In this document: piece by piece, positions 1-4,809 of the stretch
Position numbering within the stretch: the first letter of the stretch is position 1
Layout: each line of letters begins with the position of its first letter
Assembly: GCA_030834835.1 (NCBI GenBank)
Contig: JAUQXD010000330.1
Span: forward strand, 1 to 6,935
From: Thermoflexales bacterium
GTDB lineage: Bacteria > Chloroflexota > Anaerolineae > Fen-1058
Reading direction: 5' to 3'
DNA: 6,935 nt
Translations under genes and position numbers: made by a program
Notes under the pieces: generated by a model
What the model was told of the DNA's origin: nothing
Databases searched by the model: none
The model's input: the letters and a program-made list of their open reading frames with translations, nothing else

Positions 1-464
1 TGACCGAGTGGGTGGGCGAGGCCTTCCCGCCGGTCAAGAACATGCACGTGTCCAGCATCATCTCGATGTTGTGCACGCTGGCGCTGGTGCTCACCGGCAC
101 GTGGGTGTATTTGTGGCAGTTGTTCGGCGCGGCCAATCAACTGATGGCGGCGTTGAGCCTGCTGGTGGTCACGGTGTGGCTGAAGTCGGAGAAGCGCAAT
201 CCCGCATATGCGTTGTGGCCGACGGTGTTCATGTACATCACCACGCTGGCCGCTACGGCCGTCACCGCGCGCAATCTGTACGAGACGATTGCGACCAAGG
301 CGGGTATGGGCGCAGTCTCAGTGGCGGGCGCGTGGGCGATGATCATCGTTTCAGCGTTGCTGCTGGTGGCGGCATTGTTCATCGGCTATGACGGTTACCA
401 GGCATACCAGCGTTACGCCCACGGCGGGAAGCCGACGACGGCTCCGGCGCCAACGGGGAAGTGA
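1..464 (+). CDS. cstA: CstA-family carbon starvation / peptide transporter, C-terminal part
   Basis: The reading frame is open from position 3 to the TGA at 462-464, giving 153 residues of a protein that begins before the window. The segment LWQLFGAANQLMAALSLLV, followed by a WL and a basic loop, is the typical late-membrane region of the CstA family (Pfam CstA and its C-terminal 5TM region). Three strongly hydrophobic segments follow one another: SIISMLCTLALVLTGTWVYL leading into the FGAANQL helix, the FMYITTLAATAV helix, and the AMIIVSALLLVAALFIGYDGY helix. A short Pro/Thr/Ala-rich cytoplasmic tail ends the protein. Known members are inner-membrane transporters: E. coli CstA takes up peptides during carbon starvation, and its paralogue BtsT imports pyruvate. 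The substrate here cannot be told from this fragment. The gene ends head-on against the next gene, with a hairpin repeat between them. Confidence 0.88.
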   Translation, partial: TEWVGEAFPPVKNMHVSSIISMLCTLALVLTGTWVYLWQLFGAANQLMAALSLLVVTVWLKSEKRNPAYALWPTVFMYITTLAATAVTARNLYETIATKAGMGAVSVAGAWAMIIVSALLLVAALFIGYDGYQAYQRYAHGGKPTTAPAPTGK

Positions 465-525
465 CCTCACCCCTTCCCCCTCTCCTGATGTACTCATCAG
501 GAGAGGGGGAGTAGAGGGGGTGAGG
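465..525. repeat. Long hairpin repeat between convergent genes
   Basis: An inner 15-bp perfect stem (476-490 with 495-509) closes on a four-base TACT loop. An outer 9-bp arm (465-473, CCTCACCCC, with 517-525, GGGGTGAGG) flanks it with small internal bulges. It starts directly after the cstA stop and ends one base before the stop of the opposing gene. No T-run follows either arm, so it is not a classic intrinsic terminator. It could still stop transcription from both sides or stabilise both mRNA 3' ends. Pyrimidine-rich CCTCACCCC...CCTCTCC palindromes of this sort are dispersed repeats in many genomes, so it may be one copy of such a family. Confidence 0.8.
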
Positions 526-526
526 T

Positions 527-1180
527 TCAGCGTTTGCCGAGTTGTTCGGCCAACGCGCGCACGGCGGCGAAGAATAGTTCGGCGTCGGCAGTACGAGGAT
601 CGGGCAGCGGGACGTGCAGTTCGAGATGCTGTTCGGCGCGGCGGGCAGATAAACGCCAGATCGTTGAGCTGATCGATCGGGCGGTGGCTAAATCGCGAGT
701 GGCGTGGTCACGGGCCGCGGTTTGATAGGATAATGAAGCGCGCAGGCTCAGGTCCTCGAGCGGTTCTTCTTTCCAATTCTGCGCTTCACCTCGCCGCCCG
801 GTAAGCTGTTCGCTCCAGCTGCCTGGCGCGTATACATCGTAATCGACCGGGGGTGCATTGATCAACCAGCCCCGGATGATCAACATGTCGCGGCGGCGTT
901 GCGCGCGCGTCGTCAGCCAGAGCCACGGCACATCACGCGGCTGGAGCACCAGCAGCACTTCGGCACTTTTGAAGGGTGCCCTGGCTTGCGCGATGTCGAG
1001 TTGAGCGACTGAACTGCCGCGCCACTGTAATTTGGTTTTGGCCCCCAGACGTGGCAGGCCGCCCTGCATCCAGCGCATCACCGCGTTGCCGTGGCGGATG
1101 TTGTAGATGTTGCCGAAGGCGAACCAACCGACGACGATGGCGACCAGTGCGATGAGAATCGTTTGCGAAGTTTGATCCAA
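527..1180 (-). CDS. Membrane-anchored protein of unknown function (217 aa)
   Basis: This reads as a conserved hypothetical protein; I recognise its general look from Chloroflexota but know no function. Residues 7-23 (TILIALVAIVVGWFAFG) form a single N-terminal transmembrane anchor. It is followed by a short basic stretch (NIYNIRHGNAVMRWMQGGLPRLG) and a soluble domain with the motif pieces WRGSSVAQLDI, APFKSAEVLLVLQPRDVPWLWL and RRDMLIIRGWL. The C-terminal 60 residues are rich in Ala, Arg and Glu and probably helical. Little periplasm-type sequence precedes the anchor, so the bulk most likely faces the cytoplasm (inference). The start is TTG at 1180, supported by a GGAGG (1192-1188, - strand) seven bases upstream. 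It is divergent from the ATPase cluster with 57 bases between the start codons, so the two could share a control region. No link to the ATPases is shown. Confidence 0.75.
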   Translation of the reverse strand: MDQTSQTILIALVAIVVGWFAFGNIYNIRHGNAVMRWMQGGLPRLGAKTKLQWRGSSVAQLDIAQARAPFKSAEVLLVLQPRDVPWLWLTTRAQRRRDMLIIRGWLINAPPVDYDVYAPGSWSEQLTGRRGEAQNWKEEPLEDLSLRASLSYQTAARDHATRDLATARSISSTIWRLSARRAEQHLELHVPLPDPRTADAELFFAAVRALAEQLGKR

Positions 1181-1187
1181 GTGACGG

Positions 1188-1192
1188 CCTCC
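1188..1192 (-). promoter_or_regulatory. Ribosome binding site fixing a TTG start
   Basis: GGAGG on the - strand lies seven bases before TTG at 1180-1178. No ATG or GTG in this frame gives an equally good arrangement while keeping the N-terminal membrane anchor, so this site decides the start of the 217-residue protein. Confidence 0.65.
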
Positions 1193-1237
1193 ACGGCGAA
1201 GTACTGTGATTATAAGACTGACTTACGGCGCGCGTCA

Positions 1238-1525
1238 ATGACATCCGATCGATCTTCTCAGCCCTGGCGCACTAAAGTGCGCGAATTTCTGTTCGGCATG
1301 ATGGGCATGGAGTTTGCTCAACACGCTCAGGAAATGCGGGGCAGCGTGGAAACGCTGTTCATGCTGTCCACGGTGGGCGATATGATCGGCGTCCCGATTA
1401 TGCCGCCATACTACAGCCTGCGACTGTTGCCCTTCGTCGTGCCGCATATCGCTACGTGGAAGCGGCGGGTGCTGCGCGAGCACGAATTCACCGAAGAGCA
1501 TGATTATGATCTGCATGGTCTATAA
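1238..1525 (+). CDS. PPYYSLRLLP mini-protein A (95 aa), unknown function
   Basis: This is the first and most divergent of three paralogous mini-proteins in the window. An N-terminal amphipathic stretch (WRTKVREFLFGMMGMEFAQ, residues 10-28) leads to a hydrophobic segment (residues 37-55). The core PPYYSLRLLP follows at residues 56-65, then a second hydrophobic stretch (FVVPHIATW) and the basic WKRRVLRE segment (74-81). Two hydrophobic segments split by a Pro-Pro turn could make a membrane hairpin or bind a hydrophobic groove; this is inference. Its acidic tail (EEHDYDLHGL) differs from the DxMF ending of the other two copies. I chose ATG 1238 because homology with copies B and C begins close after it; the frame is open further upstream to about 1091. 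No clear Shine-Dalgarno precedes it. TATAAG at 1211-1216 is a possible -10 box without a convincing -35. No cysteines. I cannot assign a named family. Confidence 0.8.
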   Translation: MTSDRSSQPWRTKVREFLFGMMGMEFAQHAQEMRGSVETLFMLSTVGDMIGVPIMPPYYSLRLLPFVVPHIATWKRRVLREHEFTEEHDYDLHGL

Positions 1526-1564
1526 AGGCGGAGAGACACTTGCGCCTGCGCGAAGTGCAGGTGT

Positions 1565-1628
1565 GAAGGCTGAAGGATGAACCTGACCTGGCGTGCTTTT
1601 CATCCTTCTGCCTTCCGCCTTCATCCTT
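1565..1628. repeat. Heptamer-periodic inverted repeat (TTCNNCC type)
   Basis: The left arm GAAGGCT-GAAGGAT-GAA (1565-1581) pairs with TTCATCC-TTCTGCC-TTC (1599-1615) with one mismatch in 17 positions and a 17-base loop. Further units continue the 7-nt period: TTCCGCC at 1613-1619 and TTCATCC at 1620-1626. It fills most of the gap between mini-protein A and mini-protein B and ends just before the Shine-Dalgarno of B. Confidence 0.8.
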
Positions 1629-1645
1629 GATGTGAGGAGTCTGCA

Positions 1646-1921
1646 ATGCCCGATCAACCACAACCACAAAAGAAAGGCTTTCTGCAAAATCTGAAAGAAG
1701 TGCTGTACGGCATGGGGCGGCACGATATGACGCGCTATGCGATTCGCACGCGCGCCAGCATGGAGCACCTGTTTATCCTGATTACAATGGGCGACCTGCT
1801 GGGGATTCCCATTCTGCCGCCATATTACAGTTTGCGGCTGCTGCCCTACGTGGTGCCGCAAATTGCGACCTGGAAGCGCCGCATGCTGCGCGAAAAAGAC
1901 GTTTCGGACGCGATGTTCTGA
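1646..1921 (+). CDS. PPYYSLRLLP mini-protein B (91 aa), unknown function
   Basis: Second copy of the mini-protein family. A polar Gln/Pro/Lys-rich leader (residues 1-11) is followed by FLQNLKEVLYGM (12-23). The hydrophobic segment MEHLFILITMGDLLGIPIL spans 39-57, then comes the invariant PPYYSLRLLP (58-67), then YVVPQIATWKRRMLRE and the ending DVSDAMF. The ending DAMF matches the DSMF of copy C, which suggests a constrained C-terminus. ATG 1646 has GAGGAG (1634-1639) six bases upstream, a strong ribosome site. It has no cysteine and no signal peptidase site. The stop codon sits at the first base of a heptamer array. The three copies share gene order with two ArsA/Get3-like ATPases, so a role as cargo, membrane dock or regulator of those ATPases is a reasonable inference. 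Nothing in the sequence proves contact. Confidence 0.85.
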   Translation: MPDQPQPQKKGFLQNLKEVLYGMGRHDMTRYAIRTRASMEHLFILITMGDLLGIPILPPYYSLRLLPYVVPQIATWKRRMLREKDVSDAMF

Positions 1922-1976
1922 TCGCGTATCGCAAATCGCATATCGCGTATCGTCGATGGCGAATCGCAAATCGTGG
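1921..1976. repeat. Heptamer array (ATCGCNN), left of the S23-like gene
   Basis: Eight consecutive 7-nt units can be read from 1921: ATCGCGT, ATCGCAA, ATCGCAT, ATCGCGT, ATCGTCG, ATGGCGA, ATCGCAA and ATCGTGG. The first base overlaps the stop codon of mini-protein B. The array is in inverse orientation to the one at 2342-2392, so the two face each other across the S23-like gene. Confidence 0.85.
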
Positions 1977-1994
1977 GGGCAGGCGAGGTGAGGA

Positions 1995-2348
1995 ATGCCG
2001 TTTCGGTTTGAGGGGCTGGAAATCTGGCAACGAGCGCAGGATTTTTTAGCGCGCATTTATGAAGTGACAGCCAAATTCCCACATCACGAACTGTATGGCC
2101 TTGCCAACCAGATGAATCGAGCTCCAAACGCTGTAGCCTTGCTGATCGCGGAGGGCGCCGGCCTGGATACTCACGCCCTGTTCAACCACCGCTTAGGCCT
2201 GGCTGTCGGCGAGACCTCCGAAGTCGTAAGCGCCTCGTTTCTGGCGCTCGATCGAAAGTATGTTACAGCTGAACAGCAAGCCGCCATTTACGAAATGGCC
2301 GATACACTGGCGCGTAAGAGCAATGCCTTTCGCAACACGCTGCGATAA
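1995..2348 (+). CDS. Four-helix-bundle protein, 23S rRNA-intervening-sequence (S23) family
   Basis: At 117 residues this has the usual length of the four-helix-bundle S23 family (Pfam 23S_rRNA_IVP, TIGR02436). The opening FRFEGLEIWQRAQDFLARIYEVT, the phrase FPHHELYGLANQMNRAPNAV and the IAEGAG motif match family landmarks in order. The usual RRA..SI.ANIAEG has drifted to NRAPNAVALLIAEGAG, so it is a divergent member. Four amphipathic helices fit residues of about 5-28, 31-58, 62-88 and 92-116. The family includes proteins encoded inside 23S rRNA intervening sequences and Avd of diversity-generating retroelements; most chromosomal members have no known role. GAGGTGAGG (1985-1993) lies just before ATG 1995. 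The gene is co-oriented with the ATPase cluster but is bracketed by inverted heptamer arrays, and its own stop codon falls within a GCGATAA unit. It may therefore be a passenger rather than a functional part of the cluster. Confidence 0.85.
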   Translation: MPFRFEGLEIWQRAQDFLARIYEVTAKFPHHELYGLANQMNRAPNAVALLIAEGAGLDTHALFNHRLGLAVGETSEVVSASFLALDRKYVTAEQQAAIYEMADTLARKSNAFRNTLR

Positions 2349-2392
2349 TCTATATGCGATACGCCATTTGCGATAAGCGATAGGCGATAAGC
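2342..2392. repeat. Heptamer array (GCGATAN), right of the S23-like gene
   Basis: Units GCGATAA (2342-2348, containing the S23-like stop codon), GCGATAC (2356-2362), GCCATTT, GCGATAA, GCGATAG and GCGATAA (to 2390) follow a 7-nt step apart from one irregular stretch. They are the reverse complement of the ATCGCNN type at 1921-1976. The array ends a few bases before the Shine-Dalgarno of ATPase 1. Confidence 0.8.
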
Positions 2393-2406
2393 ACACGGAG
2401 TGATCC

Positions 2407-3384
2407 ATGCCTAGTCAACTTGGCAGCATCGTCAGCAAATATCCCTACATCATGTTTGGCGGCAAGGGCGGCCTGGGCAAGACCACCTTTTCGGCGGCGA
2501 CGGCCTACTGGCTGGCCGAGCAGGGCAAGAAAGTGCTGGTCTTCTCCGTCGATCCGCAGGCCAGCCTCAGCGATATTTTTCAGCAAGACATCTTTGGCAA
2601 AGGCCCGGTGAAGATCAAGGAGAATCTCTTCGCGCAGGAGATCGACGCCGACACGCATATCAAAGCCTATCAGGGCGAGATTCGCCAGAAGATCCTGGAT
2701 ATGTACGGCTTCGATGAAGTGCCCGATGAGATCGAGCAATACATTCAGGCGGCCAGCGCCGAGCCGGCGATGGAGGAAAGCGCGATCTTTGATGCCGTCG
2801 TGGACATCGTGGTGGAAGGCAGCTACGATTATTACATCTACGACCTCGTGCCGCTGGGCCACGCCCTGTATTACCTGAGCATGGCGAAAGTGTACGACGA
2901 ATGGATCAACCGCATCACCAAACTCCGCGAAGAGATGCGCGAGTACGAGGAGATGGTCTCGCGCCTGCGGTCCGAGAAGAACACCGAAGAAGATGCCATC
3001 CTGACGGAACTGTCGTACATCAAGGGCCGCATCAACCAATCGAGCCGCATTCTGACCGACAAGGAAAAGACCGCCTTCTTCTTCGTGGTCGTGCCGGAGG
3101 AGATGATCATCTTGGACACGCAGAAGGCGGCTAAATTGTTTGCCGCCTTCGACGTGCCGATCGCCGGTTACGTCGTCAACCGCGTCGTGCCGCGCGAACT
3201 GCTGGCACAGGAGATCCCGGCCTATCTTAGAAATCGTATCGAGATGCAGGACCGGTATCTGGCGCAGATCAATACCGACCTCGGCGCGCAGGTGCGGGCC
3301 TTCGTGCCGGAACTTGAGCGTGACGTGACCGGCCTGGCGATGATCGAGAAGCTGGCCCGCATCATGTACGCAGACGGCAAGTAG
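2407..3384 (+). CDS. ArsA/Get3-family ATPase 1, with degenerate switch II
   Basis: Soluble deviant-Walker P-loop ATPase of the ArsA/Get3 family (Pfam ArsA_ATPase), 325 aa, close to single-domain members. The P-loop is GGKGGLGKTT (residues 18-27) with signature lysine K20. Switch I is DPQASLSD (49-56): it keeps the Asp equivalent to yeast Get3 D57 but lacks the His of DPAHSLSD. The family signature DTAPTGHTLRLL is here DLVPLGHALYYL (146-157), keeping D and GH but losing T, A and T. Charged helices (about 165-215, REEMREYEEMVSRLRSEK) occupy the place where Get3 forms its client-binding helices. TAFFFVVVPEEM and GYVVNRVVPRE then match the late strand and the adenine-contact Asn. No cysteines, so no CXXC zinc site and no arsenite thiol site. 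GGAG (2397-2400) lies six bases before ATG. The likely partner is ATPase 2. Other readings such as ParA, MinD or NifH fit less well. Confidence 0.9.
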   Translation: MPSQLGSIVSKYPYIMFGGKGGLGKTTFSAATAYWLAEQGKKVLVFSVDPQASLSDIFQQDIFGKGPVKIKENLFAQEIDADTHIKAYQGEIRQKILDMYGFDEVPDEIEQYIQAASAEPAMEESAIFDAVVDIVVEGSYDYYIYDLVPLGHALYYLSMAKVYDEWINRITKLREEMREYEEMVSRLRSEKNTEEDAILTELSYIKGRINQSSRILTDKEKTAFFFVVVPEEMIILDTQKAAKLFAAFDVPIAGYVVNRVVPRELLAQEIPAYLRNRIEMQDRYLAQINTDLGAQVRAFVPELERDVTGLAMIEKLARIMYADGK

Positions 3385-3507
3385 CGAATCGCATATCGCG
3401 TAGCGCAAATCGCGTATCGCGAATCGTCTGTTGCTCATCACGCACCGCTTAACGATAGGCGACAGATTATCTGCGATAAGCCATATGCCATCCGCGATAC
3501 GCCACAG
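3382..3507. repeat. Facing heptamer arrays between the two ATPase genes
   Basis: The left arm has ATCGCAT (3388-3394), ATCGCGT, AGCGCAA, ATCGCGT, ATCGCGA and ATCGTCT (to 3429). A spacer of about 22 bases follows. The right arm, of inverse type, has ACGATAG (3452-3458), GCGACAG, ATTATCT, GCGATAA, GCCATAT, GCCATCC, GCGATAC and GCCACAG (to 3507). The arms could fold into a long imperfect hairpin in the mRNA between ATPase 1 and ATPase 2. The right end abuts the AGGAG ribosome site of ATPase 2 (3506-3510), so folding could affect its translation. This is the same repeat type that flanks the S23-like gene, here without a gene inside. Confidence 0.82.
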
Positions 3508-3516
3508 GAGATCTTC

Positions 3517-4500
3517 ATGGCTAAAGAAATCGAAACTTCCATGCGCGACTACTTCAAAGCGCACTCGAACTTGCGATTCATCTTCTTCGGCGGAAAAGGC
3601 GGTGTGGGCAAGACGGTGACGGCGGGCGTTACCGCCCAGTGGCTGGCGAGCCAGGGCAGGCGGACGCTGCTGGCGTCGACGAACCCGGTGCACAGCCTGT
3701 CGGGCCTGCTCAGCCAGGATGTGTTTGGCAAGCATACGCCGGTCACTGGCGTGCCCAATTTGTGGGCGTACGAGATCGACACCAAAGACACCATCGAACG
3801 CAGCAAGGTCGAGATTCGCGAGAAAATCCAGTGGTTTCTGAAGTTCGCCGACATCAGCACCAAGGCGGAAGACTTCGTCGAGTCGGCCACGATGAACCCG
3901 GCCTTCGAAGAATCGGCCATGTTCGAAAACATGATCGAGCTGATGCTCAAGGCCGAGTACGATTCCTTTGTGTTTGACACCGCCCCTACGGCCAACGCCC
4001 GCCGCCTGCTGGGCATGTCCCAGGTCTACTCGCTGTGGGTCAACAAGATGCTGAAGAGCCGCGAAGAAGCCCGCTCGCTGCGTGAGCTGCTATCGTTTAC
4101 CAAGAAGAAGGAAAAAGACCCCTTGATGGAGTACCTGATCGGTTTCCGGGATCGCATGGAGCGTGCCCGGGTGCTGCTGACCGATCCCGCGCAGACAGCC
4201 TTCTTCTTCGTGACGCTGCCCGAGGCGCTGCCGATTGCAGTGATCACGCGCTTCATCGGCTGGTTTCACGAGTTCGGCATCCCGGTCGGCGGCGTGCTCG
4301 TCAATATGCTGATCGACCGGACGCAGGTGGAAGCCAGCTCGCCCGACTTTGTGAAGAACCGGCTGGCGATGCAAGACCGTTATATGGAGGACATCTGGCA
4401 GAAGTTCGAAGGCATGGTGCGCGCCAAAGTGCCGCTGTATGCTGACGAAGTGCGCGGCGTCCAATCGATGGGTATGATGGCCGAAGCGGTGTTTGCGTGA
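3517..4500 (+). CDS. ArsA/Get3-family ATPase 2, with Asn at the catalytic switch I position
   Basis: Second ArsA/Get3-family ATPase, 327 aa. The P-loop is GGKGGVGKTV (25-34) with signature lysine K27; the second Thr of GKTT is Val. Switch I reads STNPVHSLSG (54-63): N56 (codon AAC at 3682-3684) stands where the family has the Asp of STDPAH, and G63 replaces the later Asp. In yeast Get3 the corresponding D57N change blocks ATP hydrolysis while allowing ATP binding, so this subunit is predicted to bind but hydrolyse poorly. Switch II is DTAPTANARRLL (154-165), keeping DTAPT but losing GH. A charged helical stretch (about 176-215, with KKKEKD) replaces the hydrophobic client helices of Get3. TAFFFVTLPEAL, VLVNMLIDR, NRLAMQDRYMEDI and ADEVRG are family landmarks shared with ATPase 1. 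No cysteines. AGGAG (3506-3510) is six bases before ATG. The stop overlaps the next start. A heterodimer with ATPase 1 is inferred. Confidence 0.9.
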   Translation: MAKEIETSMRDYFKAHSNLRFIFFGGKGGVGKTVTAGVTAQWLASQGRRTLLASTNPVHSLSGLLSQDVFGKHTPVTGVPNLWAYEIDTKDTIERSKVEIREKIQWFLKFADISTKAEDFVESATMNPAFEESAMFENMIELMLKAEYDSFVFDTAPTANARRLLGMSQVYSLWVNKMLKSREEARSLRELLSFTKKKEKDPLMEYLIGFRDRMERARVLLTDPAQTAFFFVTLPEALPIAVITRFIGWFHEFGIPVGGVLVNMLIDRTQVEASSPDFVKNRLAMQDRYMEDIWQKFEGMVRAKVPLYADEVRGVQSMGMMAEAVFA

Positions 4501-4745
4501 GATTCGATCGCACGGTGCGCGAAGTGCTATACGGGATGGCGGTGCACGATCAGGTGCGCGCGCTGGCGCGCACGCGCGGCTCGCTGGAGCATCTCTTTGT
4601 GTTGATCAGTTTCGGCGATCTGCTGGGGGTGCCGATTCTGCCGCCGTATTACAGCCTGCGTTTGCTGCCGTTCGTCGTGCCGCTGATCAACAACTGGAAG
4701 CGCCGCATGCTGCGCGAGCGCGACATCATCGATTCGATGTTTTAG
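4497..4745 (+). CDS. PPYYSLRLLP mini-protein C (82 aa), unknown function
   Basis: Third and shortest copy of the mini-protein family. GTG at 4497-4499 overlaps the ATPase 2 stop (TGA 4498-4500) as GTGA, an arrangement typical of translational coupling. The overlap decides the start, since no strong separate Shine-Dalgarno is seen. The order of elements repeats copies A and B: FDRTVREVLYGM (3-14), the hydrophobic segment LEHLFVLISFGDLLGVPIL (30-48), the invariant PPYYSLRLLP (49-58), FVVPLINNWKRRMLRE (59-74) and the ending DIIDSMF. It is closer to copy B than to copy A (shared EVLYGM, LEHLF or MEHLF, GDLLG, KRRMLRE and D-x-MF ending). No cysteines. Coupling to ATPase 2 argues that it is made in step with that subunit and may bind it; this is inference. 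The gene ends 25 bases before an intrinsic terminator. Confidence 0.85.
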   Translation: MRFDRTVREVLYGMAVHDQVRALARTRGSLEHLFVLISFGDLLGVPILPPYYSLRLLPFVVPLINNWKRRMLRERDIIDSMF

Positions 4746-4770
4746 CGTGCAAAACGTACCGCCTTACAAC

Positions 4771-4805
4771 AAAAGTCCCATCGTCAATCGACGGCGGGAC
4801 TTTTT
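4771..4805. terminator. Intrinsic terminator, probably bidirectional
   Basis: AAAAGTCCC (4771-4779) pairs with GGGACTTTT, and CGTC pairs with GACG around an AATC loop, with two weak or mismatched positions between the stems. Five T residues follow on the + strand, and the leading A-run gives a T-run on the - strand. It lies 25 bases after mini-protein C and five bases before the end of purB, so it can end both converging transcripts. Confidence 0.88.
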
Positions 4806-4809
4806 CGAT

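Noticed and set aside
1211..1216. TATAAG as the promoter of the ATPase cluster
   Set aside because: It is well placed before mini-protein A, but no -35 box is at a suitable distance and the extended -10 TG is out of register, so it is not listed as a feature.
1520..2127. Several - strand open frames rich in RYAI/RFAIRD
   Set aside because: They are translations of the heptamer arrays, joined to antisense of mini-protein B and the S23-like gene.
1995..2348. Avd of a diversity-generating retroelement, or a 23S rRNA intervening sequence
   Set aside because: The protein is from the same fold family, but no reverse transcriptase, template/variable repeat or rRNA sequence is in the window.
1921..3507. 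CRISPR array
   Set aside because: Repeats are degenerate 7-mers in direct contact without 30-40 base spacers, the arms are inverted, and no cas gene is present.
2350..3735. A 461-codon open frame on the - strand across both ATPase genes
   Set aside because: It is antisense to two clearly conserved ATPases, runs through a repeat array, and its translation is His/Asp/Arg-rich low-complexity text with no recognisable domain.
2407..4500. Arsenite-resistance (ars) operon
   Set aside because: No ArsB, ArsR, ArsD or ArsC neighbour is present in the window, and both ATPases lack the cysteines that bind arsenite.
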